NCBI RefSeq assembly: GCF_023554255.2
Contig: NZ_JAMJWD020000007.1
Coordinates: 281,973 to 345,972, forward strand
Source: Phyllobacterium sp. 21LDTY02-6
GTDB lineage: Bacteria; Pseudomonadota; Alphaproteobacteria; Rhizobiales; Rhizobiaceae
Direction: 5' to 3'
DNA length: 64,000 bases
Shown here: positions 35,277 to 42,907 of the stretch, one piece after another
How positions within the stretch are numbered: the first letter of the stretch is position 1
How the letters are laid out: each line of letters begins with the position of its first letter
Notes under the pieces: generated by a model
What the model was told of the DNA's origin: nothing
Seen by the model: the letters and a program-made list of their open reading frames with translations, nothing else
Databases searched by the model: none
Program-made: the position numbers and the translations under genes

Positions 35277-35543
35277 TTAGTGTGACTTCAACCATTCACG
35301 CGCCTCGTGCAGGGCGGAGGCGATCTGACCTTTGGACATGTGCCGCAGGAGCTCGCTGCGACGCCTGGCTGCACGATCACAACCTTTGATTGCAGCGATG
35401 TTGAACCATTTATGGGCCGAAACGAGATCGACCTCGCAGTCGCGGCCGCTGGCATACATCATCCCCATTTCGAAGATGATATCGGTTTCGGCGGAACCGC
35501 CGGCCTGGCCATTATCGAGGTTCTGGAGTTCAAAACGTGCCAT
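35277..35543 (-). CDS. Sel1-repeat small protein
   Basis: 88-residue protein with one and a half Sel1-like repeats: FEMGMMYASGRDCEVDLVSAHKWFNIAAIKG is the classic pattern (LGxMYxxGxGVxxDxxxAxxWxxxAAxxG), followed by an Arg-rich helix (CDRAARRRSELLRHM) and a C-terminal KGQIASALHEAREW. Single short Sel1 proteins like this are conserved in Rhizobiales; role unknown, probably protein-protein contact. ATG at 35543 begins MARFELQNLDNG. Confidence 0.75.
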   Translation of the reverse strand: MARFELQNLDNGQAGGSAETDIIFEMGMMYASGRDCEVDLVSAHKWFNIAAIKGCDRAARRRSELLRHMSKGQIASALHEAREWLKSH

Positions 35544-35973
35544 GATGCCAATCCCTTGCTGAACCAAATCCGTTGATCTTGGAATGCCCTGTCAGACTTC
35601 CCGAGAGCCGCCTTTTTTGTTTTGGCGTGTCTCTTTCGATGTCTGCAATGATGGCAGCAGAGGCTTGAAAGCGGCGTTAAGCGGGATGCTTAACTGGAGA
35701 AAAACAAAATCAAAACAACTGGTAAACTTCGGAATTCGTTAAATATACCGGTCCAGCAATGGCGGGCTTTGCGGCGCCGTACCATTAAAATTGCGCTGGG
35801 CGGCGTCAAGAGTCCGCTAACCAAGGCGTGATTTGAAACGGCGCGTCCTGCCGGCGCCCGCCCTCGCCGCAGCCCGGATTTTGCCGCTTTCCATCGCCCG
35901 GCTTTTGAATTACTTTTACGTTTGCGTAAGCTCCAGCGGAAAGAGCCGGAGCTGGCTTCAATGGGAGGAAGGA
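35544..35973. other. Intergenic region, nothing recognised
   Basis: 430 bases between divergent small genes. AT-rich around 35690-35760. It should hold promoters for both neighbours, but no convincing promoter boxes, palindromes or frames were identified. Confidence 0.4.
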
Positions 35974-36321
35974 ATGAAACTGAAACTGCTGCTGACATGT
36001 GCCGCGCTCGTTCTGGCCGCGGGCCCGGCGCTGGCCGAAGAGCCGATCGTCGGCTCCTGGAAGCGCCCGAACGGCACCATCATCCAATATTCAGCCTGCG
36101 GCGGCGACAAATATTGCGGCACCGTGATGACCGGCGAATACAAGGGCAAGTCCATCGGTTCCATGGCCGGCAGGGACGGCGCCTACAAGGGCACCGTCAA
36201 CAAGCTCGACGAGGGCAAGACCTATAATGGCAAGGCCACCGCAAAGGGCGGCACGCTGTCGCTTTCCGGCTGCGTCATGGGCGGGCTGATCTGCAAGAGC
36301 GAGAGCCTGACGCGGCAATAA
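35974..36321 (+). CDS. DUF2147-type periplasmic protein
   Basis: 115-residue secreted protein. Signal peptide MKLKLLLTCAALVLAAGPALA, then EEPIVGSWKRPNGTIIQYSACG, the typical DUF2147 opening (G-x-W, then strand and Cys), KYCGTVMTGEYKGKSIG, and SLSGCVMGGLICKSESLTR at the C-terminus. Four cysteines could form two disulfides. GGGAGGAAGG directly precedes the ATG. Family function is unknown; it has a lipocalin-like beta pattern. Confidence 0.8.
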   Translation: MKLKLLLTCAALVLAAGPALAEEPIVGSWKRPNGTIIQYSACGGDKYCGTVMTGEYKGKSIGSMAGRDGAYKGTVNKLDEGKTYNGKATAKGGTLSLSGCVMGGLICKSESLTRQ

Positions 36322-37095
36322 TCGATGCGCCAAACCCGGACGACGCACAATCTCCGGGTTTGGGCTTTTCGCCTGCCGCGCGGCGCGTGCGGCAAGGGCC
36401 TCGGCCCGGCTTGACGGCAACAAACCCATTTCTCCCGCAGCGATTCGCGCGGCTGTCGCGTTTGCGCCGGCTGATGTGCCTGCTTGCCGGTGCCTGGCAG
36501 ATGCCTGGCCGGTGCCTGATCCGGCGAAAGCCGGGACGCTGCTGGCCACGCCGGATGCGACACCGGATGCGACGACGCCATGGGTGCAGCGTCTTAGACC
36601 AACGTCTAATTGTGGAGGGGTAAAAATTGAAGTATTAATGGTCTTGTTTTCAGCACGAAGCATTTCTGAATTGGTTTGATACTTGAATAGATTTATCTCC
36701 ATGGCCGCGGCAGCGTAGTATATTTGTCGCTAATCCTCCCCCTGCCCTGGCCAGCAATATCAGTTTCGTTGAGTTCATCGTTCATTAGATGGTGGAGAAA
36801 TGTCTCGGCGGCTGATGAGACCCAGGTTCTGCAACATTCCCGCTGCACTTGGGACAGCTGTGGTTTCCCCTCACAGCTGTCCCCCTTTTTTCGGCGATGC
36901 AGGGTGTGGCGATGGATCCATGCGCGAGGCGGTTGAGCAACTGCGTGGGCGCGTGAATGATGCGCGGGAGAATGTTGGAATGTGCGGGATTGCAGCGGCA
37001 CTGAGGTGCGTCCTATGAACTTTGGCTGCTTCTTTGCTGCGATCAAATCAAATCCGAGCTTGCAGAACTAGAACCCTGCAATCAATCCAATTTCC

Positions 37096-37194
37096 CTCAT
37101 CCTGAGCCTGTCGAAGGGCGCAGCAACGTTTGTGCAGTCCCTTTTTTGAGCGCTGCAAAAAGCATCGTGCGTGCTTCGACAGGCTCAGCATGAG
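37096..37194. repeat. Palindromic repeat element, copy 6
   Basis: Arms CTCATCCTGAGCCTGTCGAAG and CTTCGACAGGCTCAGCATGAG, internal GGGCGCAGCAACGTTTGTGC as in copies 4 and 5. Its right flank (GGGATTGATTTGATGGCGG) is also shared with the flank of copy 4. Confidence 0.8.
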
Positions 37195-37276
37195 GGGATT
37201 GATTTGATGGCGGCAAGGTTGGGAGCTTGGGTTTTGAAGCCTTGCAGAACCACAACCCTGCAAAACTCTACTCTCC

Positions 37277-37310
37277 CTCATCCTGAGCTTGTCGAAGGGC
37301 GCAGCGACAT
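37277..37310. repeat. Half palindromic element
   Basis: Only the left arm CTCATCCTGAGCTTGTCGAAG plus GGGCGCAGC is present; the right arm is lost downstream. A decayed copy. Confidence 0.65.
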
Positions 37311-37554
37311 TGTTGCAATCCTTTCTTTGGCAGCATCACCACAGCGCGTCCGTCGTGATTTGACGGGCTTGTCTGCTGAATGCTCACCAGGCTCGGGACG
37401 AAGGAAATTCGGGCGTTGCAGGGCAGGAGTGCCGCCAGATCAACTCCCCCGCCCCGGAGGATTGCAGCGCTCCAACCAACCCCGGCTGGCAACCCCGCTG
37501 GCCGACCCGGTTGGCCAACCAACCCCGCCAACCAACCCCGCCGGCCCCCTCGGC

Positions 37555-38256
37555 CTACCGCGCGCGCTGGTTGAACAGGATCTTCTGCGCCTCCTTGTCG
37601 TCGGCGAGGTTGCGGCGCTCCTCCTTGCCCAGCGCCAGTCCGCGCTGCACGGCAGGCCTTGCGCCGATTGCCTCGAACCAGCGCTTCAGCCGCGGGAACT
37701 CATTGAGGTCCTGGCCCTGGTTCTGGTGCGGTACCACCCAGCCGAAGGCCGCCATGTCGGCGATGGAATAGTCGCCGGCGAGGTAATCGCGCTGTTCGAG
37801 CCGGCGGTTCATCACGCCGTAGAGGCGGTTGACCTCATTGGTATAGCGGTCGATGCCGTAGGCGATCCTTTCGGGGGCGTATTGGCGGAAATGATGCGCC
37901 TGCCCCGCCATCGGGCCGAGGCCGCCCACCTGCCAGAACAGCCATTCCTCGACGGCAACGCGCTGGCGCTCGTCGTCGGGATAGAACTTGCCGAACTTGC
38001 GGCCGAGATATTGCAGGATGGCGCCCGATTCGAAAACCGAGATCGACTCGCCGCCGGGGCCTTCGGGATCGATGATGGCAGGCATGCGATTATTGGGCGC
38101 GATCTTCAGGAATGACGGCTCGAACTGCTCGCCCTTGCCTATGTTGACGAGCTTCAGCGTATAGGGAACACCAAGCTCCTCCAGCATGATCGAGATTTTC
38201 CACCCATTGGGCGTCGGCCAATAATAGAGTTCGATCGGCTTTGTCTGACTGGTCAT
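37555..38256 (-). CDS. Glutathione S-transferase, YfcG/YghU-like (nu class)
   Basis: 233-residue GST. The thioredoxin-fold N-terminal domain has IELYYWPTPNGWKISIMLEELG, where TPNG is the nu-class glutathione site, NNRMPAI with the cis-Pro, and ESGAILQYLGRKFG. The C-terminal all-helical domain includes MNRRLEQRDYLAGDYSIADMAAFGWV with the N-capping Asp. Nu-class enzymes act as glutathione-dependent disulfide reductases and peroxidases. GGAG lies 6-7 nt before the ATG at 38256; an ATG at 38262 overlaps that site. Confidence 0.88.
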   Translation of the reverse strand: MTSQTKPIELYYWPTPNGWKISIMLEELGVPYTLKLVNIGKGEQFEPSFLKIAPNNRMPAIIDPEGPGGESISVFESGAILQYLGRKFGKFYPDDERQRVAVEEWLFWQVGGLGPMAGQAHHFRQYAPERIAYGIDRYTNEVNRLYGVMNRRLEQRDYLAGDYSIADMAAFGWVVPHQNQGQDLNEFPRLKRWFEAIGARPAVQRGLALGKEERRNLADDKEAQKILFNQRAR

Positions 38257-38585
38257 GTCCATCTCCGGCTTTTGGTCGCATGAATTGTGGTGGCTAGAAC
38301 TACGGTGAGTAAAACAGAGATAGGGTGCCGCCCCGGCTTCGCAAGGTCCCAAGCTCCGCAAGGCCCCGCCAACCCTCGCAAGGTCCGGAACTTCGCAAGG
38401 TCCCAAGCTCTGCAAGGCCCCCGCCAAACCCTCGCAAGGCCGATGTCCGTCTCTGGCCGGCTCCGCACAGCATCGCCAAGTTGAACCGCGGATGAACGGC
38501 CGCATCAGCACGGGTTCAGCCTGGATCTGGCAGGGTGGCAGCAGATTTCACCAACCCGCTTTCATCAAGCTCAGGAACAGGCAAA
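38257..38585. other. Upstream region of the GST with tandem repeat
   Basis: About 330 bases without a supported gene, containing the GST promoter and two tandem units listed separately. Confidence 0.45.
38337..38442. repeat. Two tandem copies of a ~54-bp unit
   Basis: Each unit starts CTTCGCAAGGTCCCAAGCTC and includes GCAAGGCCC, CGCCAA and CCTCGCAAGG. The units (38337-38390 and 38391-38442) differ at a few bases, and GCAAGG recurs six times within them. Confidence 0.75.
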
Positions 38586-38750
38586 ATGCTCCGGTCGGCC
38601 ACACATATCTCGCTCCTGTTCCTCAGGGCGCTGCTCTTCTCCTCGATCCTCGTCGGCCCCGTGGCGGCATTCACCGCCAGCTACCAGGCGCGCTCGCCTT
38701 CCAATGGCGGCATCGGCCTCGTCCTCCTCGTCAGCCTGCAGCGCGCCTGA
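38586..38750 (+). CDS. Possible small exported protein, 54 residues
   Basis: Frame MLRSATHISLLFLRALLFSS followed by ILVGPVAAFTASYQ resembles a signal peptide with an AFTA-type cleavage site, leaving only a short tail. A CAGG about 7 nt before the ATG could serve as ribosome binding site. The evidence is weak: no conserved motif, and it could be chance. Confidence 0.3.
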   Translation: MLRSATHISLLFLRALLFSSILVGPVAAFTASYQARSPSNGGIGLVLLVSLQRA

Positions 38751-38884
38751 ACGACAGGCGTTTCAGCAGGGCGACCCTGCAGGGGACGGCTTTGCAAAAA
38801 CCGGCATTTCAAGGGCATTTCAACTGTCACCATGACTCACTATATTGAGGCATGGACAAACGAATCGGAACCAGGAAGACGACA

Positions 38885-40360
38885 ATGATCAGCATGCCTG
38901 CGGATGCTGATCCCCAGGAATTCACCGACGCCAAGGCCGCGGTGGAGGCGCTCACCGCGCTTTACGAGCGGAACACGCAGTTCCTGCGCGACGCCTTCGA
39001 CAAGGTGGCGCGGAACCAGGCCCGCGATGCCTCCCATTACCGCGCCTTCTATCCGGAAGTGCGCCTTGCGACGTCGAGCTACGCGCAGATCGATTCGCGC
39101 CTCGCCTTCGGCCATGTCTCGGCGCCGGGGATCTATTCGGCGACGATCACCCGCCCCGATCTCTTCGCCAATTATCTGGAGGAGCAGATCCGCCTGCTGA
39201 TCCGCAATCATGGCGGCCCGGTCACGGTGCAGGAATCGACGACGCCGATCCCCATCCATTTCGCCTTTCTCGAAGGCACCCATGTGGAGGCCTCCGTCGC
39301 CGATGCGTTCCTGCTGCCGCTGCGCGATCTTTTCGACGTGCCGGACCTGGCGGCGACGGACGACCGCATCGTCAATGGCGAATATGAGGTCGACGATGCC
39401 GACAGCATCATGCCGCTTTCGCCCTTCACGGCGCAGCGGGTCGATTATTCGCTGCACCGCCTCGCCCATTATACGGCGACGCGCCCGAGCCATTTCCAGA
39501 ATTACGTGCTCTTCACCAATTACCAGTTCTATATCGACGAGTTCTGCGTGCTGGCGCGCGAATTGATGGCTTCGGGTGGCGGCGGCTATGAACGCTTCAT
39601 CGAGCCGGGCAATCTCGTCACCGAGGCAGGCGCCAAGGCGCCGAGCTCGGGCGTGCCGATCGGCAGGCTGCCGCAGATGCCGGCCTACCACCTGATGCGC
39701 GAGGATGGCTCCGGCATCACCATGGTCAATATCGGCGTCGGCCCCTCCAATGCCAAGACCATCACCGACCATATCGCCGTGCTGCGCCCGCATGCCTGGC
39801 TGATGCTCGGCCATTGCGCCGGACTGCGGAACACGCAGGCGCTCGGCGATTATGTGCTCGCCCATGCCTATGTGCGCGAGGATCACGTTCTCGACGACGA
39901 TCTGCCGGTATGGGTGCCCATCCCCGCGCTGGCGGAGGTGCAGGTGGCGCTCGAACAGGCGGTGGCCGAAATCACCGGGCTCGAAGGCTATGATCTCAAG
40001 CGCATCATGCGCACGGGAACGGTTGCGACCATCGATAACCGCAACTGGGAGCTGCGCGACCAGCGCGGCCCGGTGAAGCGCCTGTCGCAATCGCGGGCGA
40101 TCGCTCTCGACATGGAATCGGCGACGATCGCCGCCAATGGTTTCCGCTTCCGCGTGCCCTATGGCACGCTGCTCTGCGTCTCGGACAAGCCGCTGCACGG
40201 CGAATTGAAGCTGCCGGGCATGGCGACGGAATTCTACAAGCGCCAGGTGGCCCAGCACCTGCAGATCGGCATTCGCGCCCTGGAGAAGCTGGCGGCGATG
40301 CCGCCGGAGCGGTTGCATTCACGCAAGCTGCGCAGCTTCTACGAGATGGCGTTCCAGTAG
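38885..40360 (+). CDS. amn: AMP nucleosidase
   Basis: Hydrolyses AMP to adenine and ribose 5-phosphate, controlling the AMP pool. The 491-residue protein has the family N-terminal domain (RNQARDASHYRAFYPEVRL, FGHVSAPGIYSATITRPDLF) and the C-terminal nucleoside phosphorylase-like domain (MVNIGVGPSNAKTITDHIAVLRPHAWLMLGHCAGLR, then IALDMESATIAANGFRFRVPYGTLLCVSDKPLHGE), where the MES Glu binds the ribose. I chose ATG 38885 with AGGA 8 nt ahead; the ATG at 38852 has GAGG only 2 nt before it. The length is close to E. coli Amn (484). Confidence 0.92.
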   Translation: MISMPADADPQEFTDAKAAVEALTALYERNTQFLRDAFDKVARNQARDASHYRAFYPEVRLATSSYAQIDSRLAFGHVSAPGIYSATITRPDLFANYLEEQIRLLIRNHGGPVTVQESTTPIPIHFAFLEGTHVEASVADAFLLPLRDLFDVPDLAATDDRIVNGEYEVDDADSIMPLSPFTAQRVDYSLHRLAHYTATRPSHFQNYVLFTNYQFYIDEFCVLARELMASGGGGYERFIEPGNLVTEAGAKAPSSGVPIGRLPQMPAYHLMREDGSGITMVNIGVGPSNAKTITDHIAVLRPHAWLMLGHCAGLRNTQALGDYVLAHAYVREDHVLDDDLPVWVPIPALAEVQVALEQAVAEITGLEGYDLKRIMRTGTVATIDNRNWELRDQRGPVKRLSQSRAIALDMESATIAANGFRFRVPYGTLLCVSDKPLHGELKLPGMATEFYKRQVAQHLQIGIRALEKLAAMPPERLHSRKLRSFYEMAFQ

Positions 40361-40387
40361 GCTTCCGGCCCAATCCCGCGTGCCAGT

Positions 40388-41152
40388 TCAGTCCCGCGTA
40401 CCGACCAGGCCGAACCAGGCATTTTGCGGGTCCCGCCCCTGCGCCACCCATTGGCCGCCCGGCACTTCGTCGGGACCGGAAGCGATGGTGCCGCCCTTCT
40501 CCCTCACCCGCTCCAGCGCGGCGTCGATATTGCCGACATTGATATAGCGCCATTTGTCGGCATTTTCATTGCTGGGGCCATCCATCATGCCGCCGACGGG
40601 AAAATCGCCGCCGGTGCGGAACATGTGATAGCTGCCCATCGGCCCGGCATCGATGGTCTCGTCCTTCGACCAGCCGAACAGGCCTGAATAAAAGGCAAAC
40701 GCCTTGTCCCAATTGCTCGGCTGCAAATCGTGCCAGCCGATGGTGCCGGGCGTGAGCGGCGCGGGATAATCGCCGCGATCCGCGCGCGAAGGCTCGAACA
40801 GCTGGAACGAAGCGCCGTTGGGATCGGCCACGATGGCGAAGCGTCCGGTATCGGGAATGTCCATCGGCTCCATATGGACCGTGCCGCCGGCCTGCCTCAG
40901 CCGTTCGACATGGCCGTCGAGATCCTCGACCATGATATGACCCGACCACATGGGCGGCACCCCGTCCATCTGCGCGTCAGCCGTCGACATCGCCCCGGCT
41001 ACCGGAATATCGTTCACGGTCAGCAGCGTATATCTGACATGGGGATTGCCCGAATCCTGCGCGCCCCACCCCACCACATGGCTGTAGAAATCGATGGCGT
41101 TCGCGGGATCGCTGGTCAGAAGTTCGTACCAGATAAAGCTGCCCGTCTGCAT
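40388..41152 (-). CDS. VOC-superfamily (glyoxalase/dioxygenase-fold) two-domain protein
   Basis: 254-residue protein made of two VOC domains, each starting with the typical W-[YH]-[ED]-L pattern: FIWYELLTSDPANAIDFYSHVVGW and IGWHDLQPSNWDKAFAFYSGLFGW. Each ends with a strand ADPNGASFQLFEP or RDPQNAWFGLVG. The metal-ligand residues are only partly conserved, so catalysis is uncertain; related proteins are 27-kDa antigen Cfp30B-like. It is divergent from a MarR regulator and probably controlled by it. Confidence 0.82.
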   Translation of the reverse strand: MQTGSFIWYELLTSDPANAIDFYSHVVGWGAQDSGNPHVRYTLLTVNDIPVAGAMSTADAQMDGVPPMWSGHIMVEDLDGHVERLRQAGGTVHMEPMDIPDTGRFAIVADPNGASFQLFEPSRADRGDYPAPLTPGTIGWHDLQPSNWDKAFAFYSGLFGWSKDETIDAGPMGSYHMFRTGGDFPVGGMMDGPSNENADKWRYINVGNIDAALERVREKGGTIASGPDEVPGGQWVAQGRDPQNAWFGLVGTRD

Positions 41153-41187
41153 CGTCTTGTCCTCCCGCAATGACCGCGCGGCGCCGG

Positions 41188-41216
41188 TTGACAATTTACG
41201 TTGATATCAACATACT
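41188..41216 (+). promoter_or_regulatory. marR promoter with operator in the spacer
   Basis: TTGACA (41188-41193), 17-base spacer, CATACT (41211-41216). The perfect palindrome GTTGATATCAAC (41200-41211) fills the spacer. Expected transcription start is about 41223, 0-4 bases from the ATG at 41226. Confidence 0.65.
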
Positions 41217-41225
41217 AATCGAACC

Positions 41226-41672
41226 ATGTCAAAGCCGATTTCCATTCCCTATGAAACGACGATCCATGTTCGCGATCATTGCATGTGCCTTGCGGTACAG
41301 CGGGCGGCCCGCGCGCTGGCGCGGATGTTCGATGATGCCCTGCGGCCGCATGACCTGACCAATGGGCAATTTTCGCTGCTGATGTCGCTCAACCGGCCGG
41401 TGCCGCCCAATCTCACATCGGTCGCCTCGCTTCTCGCCATGGACCGCACCACATTGACCGCTGCGTTGAAGCCGCTCGAGCGCCGGGGACTGGTCAGTGT
41501 CACCGCCGACCCGAAGGACAGGCGCGGGCGGCTGCTGACGCTGACGCCCGAAGGGCTTGCCGTTCTGTCGAGAGCCCTGCCCGTATGGACGAAGGCGCAT
41601 GGCGAGCTTGAGCAGGTGCTGACGCCGGGCGAGATGTCCCGGCTCTGCGGCGATATGAGGAAGATTCTCTGA
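41226..41672 (+). CDS. MarR-family transcriptional regulator
   Basis: 148-residue winged-helix regulator. The DNA-binding part is PPNLTSVASLLAMDRTTLTAALKPLERRGLVSVTADPKDRRGRLLTLT, with the wing DPKDRRGR typical of MarR. The dimerisation helices flank it. There are two Cys near the N-terminus (HCMCLAV), which in MarR relatives can sense oxidants, and a palindromic operator overlaps its promoter. It is divergent from the VOC gene. No ribosome binding site is visible; probably leaderless. Confidence 0.85.
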   Translation: MSKPISIPYETTIHVRDHCMCLAVQRAARALARMFDDALRPHDLTNGQFSLLMSLNRPVPPNLTSVASLLAMDRTTLTAALKPLERRGLVSVTADPKDRRGRLLTLTPEGLAVLSRALPVWTKAHGELEQVLTPGEMSRLCGDMRKIL

Positions 41673-41788
41673 TCGGCCGCGATGGCCCGCCCCGGTCGCG
41701 ATCTGGGCGGCAGCCCCATGGCGGAGCGTCGCGGCGGTAGCGCATGAAGTTCTTGATTGCGTCGCAATTGCCGGTTTAATGCCGGGAC

Positions 41789-42841
41789 ATGAAAAACAAA
41801 TCGCGATCGTGGCTGGCCCTCGCGGCTGTCGTCATACCGGTGCTGATATCGGTTCCGCTGGTGTTCGGCTTCTTCGGCGCGGTGCATCCCGCCTTCGACT
41901 CCTTCGCGCAGTTCCGGCTGCATCTGGCAGTGCTCATGGCCGTCTGCGCCCTGCCGGCGCTGTTCCTCGGCCTTTGGCGCGAAGGGCTGATGGCGATCGC
42001 CTTCGCGGCGACGGCGCTCGGCAGCGTCTTCATCCATACCGGCGCCGCCGGCGCGGCGGCAAAGGCCGAAGAAAATGCCGGCCAAAATGGTGGCCAAAAC
42101 AGTGGCCAAAATAGTGGCCAAAACAGTGGATTGGCCGAATACAAGCTGCTGCAGCTCAATCTGCGCTATGACAATAGCCGCCACGCGGACGTGTTCCGCC
42201 TGATTGCGCGCGTATCGCCCGACGTGATCACGCTGGAGGAGGTTTCGGCGGAATGGCGGCCGAAGCTCGCGGCGATAGAGGGGCGCTACCCCTATCATTT
42301 CTATTGCCCCAACCGCAGCCGTATCGGCGGCGCGGCCGTGCTGTCGCGCCGGCCCTTCGCGCTCGGCTCGACGCCGCTCTGCGTCGATAGTCTCGTCGCC
42401 CTCGCCCGCGTCGATTTCGGCGGCTACAGCGCCACCATCGGCGCGCTCCATCTCGATTGGCCGTGGCCCTTCGCGCAGGACTGGAACGTCGCGGAAGTGC
42501 GGCCCTACCTGGAAAAGCTGCAGGGTCCGCTCATCATAGCCGGTGATTTCAATGCCGCGCCGTGGACCGAAACCCTGAAGAACATCATGCTTGCCAGCCG
42601 CACGCGGCATGTGAACGGGCTGCGCCCGAGCTGGCTGGTCAATGGAGCGCTGGCCCGTTTCGCGCCATGGGTCGGCCTGCCGCTCGACCATGTGCTGGTT
42701 TCGGACCGCATCGTCGAGCCGAAAGTGGAGACGCTGGAAGCAGTGGGTTCGGACCATCTGCCGCTGTTGCTGCGCTTTTCCATCGCGCCTAGCGACGCCG
42801 ATCCCGGCCCGGACCAGCAGACCGTGATGCTGCAGCGATAG
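41789..42841 (+). CDS. Membrane-anchored endonuclease/exonuclease/phosphatase family protein
   Basis: 350 residues: three N-terminal transmembrane helices (residues about 8-90), a short repeat linker, then an EEP domain. The domain has LLQLNLRYDN (N), ITLEEVSAEW (catalytic Glu), IIAGDFNAAPWT (Asp, Asn) and the final SDHLPLL (Asp-His), so the metal phosphohydrolase site is complete; it faces the periplasm by topology. Related proteins include vancomycin resistance-like YafD/VanW-type EEPs; the substrate is unknown. The linker has a 12-bp in-frame tandem repeat encoding GQNG/GQNS units. Confidence 0.82.
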   Translation: MKNKSRSWLALAAVVIPVLISVPLVFGFFGAVHPAFDSFAQFRLHLAVLMAVCALPALFLGLWREGLMAIAFAATALGSVFIHTGAAGAAAKAEENAGQNGGQNSGQNSGQNSGLAEYKLLQLNLRYDNSRHADVFRLIARVSPDVITLEEVSAEWRPKLAAIEGRYPYHFYCPNRSRIGGAAVLSRRPFALGSTPLCVDSLVALARVDFGGYSATIGALHLDWPWPFAQDWNVAEVRPYLEKLQGPLIIAGDFNAAPWTETLKNIMLASRTRHVNGLRPSWLVNGALARFAPWVGLPLDHVLVSDRIVEPKVETLEAVGSDHLPLLLRFSIAPSDADPGPDQQTVMLQR

Positions 42842-42853
42842 TCCGGCTCCATA

Positions 42854-42907
42854 CTACATGTTCGTATGGACTTACATGTTCGTATAGACTTACATGTTCG
42901 TATAGAC
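42854..42907. repeat. Three tandem 18-bp units at the end of the ETF-QO gene
   Basis: Units at 42854-42871, 42872-42889 and 42890-42907. The last two are identical and the first differs at two positions. On the minus strand each reads V-(Y/H)-T-N-M followed by a stop codon, so the final five codons and the stop of the gene are repeated twice beyond the real end. Confidence 0.85.

Larger units (their letters stand above)
36322..37554. other. Long gene-poor region with repeats
   Basis: 1233 bases with no supported gene. It has an AT-rich part (36590-36780) with a small dyad TTAGAC-caac-GTCTAA (36594-36609), one full palindromic element (37096-37194), one half element (37277-37310), and a run of CCAACC-type low complexity near 37480-37550. 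Several frames exist but none has a start site and protein-like composition. Confidence 0.6.

Noticed and set aside
36693..37046. Possible 117-residue minus-strand gene
   Set aside because: No ribosome binding site, composition random, next to repeats.
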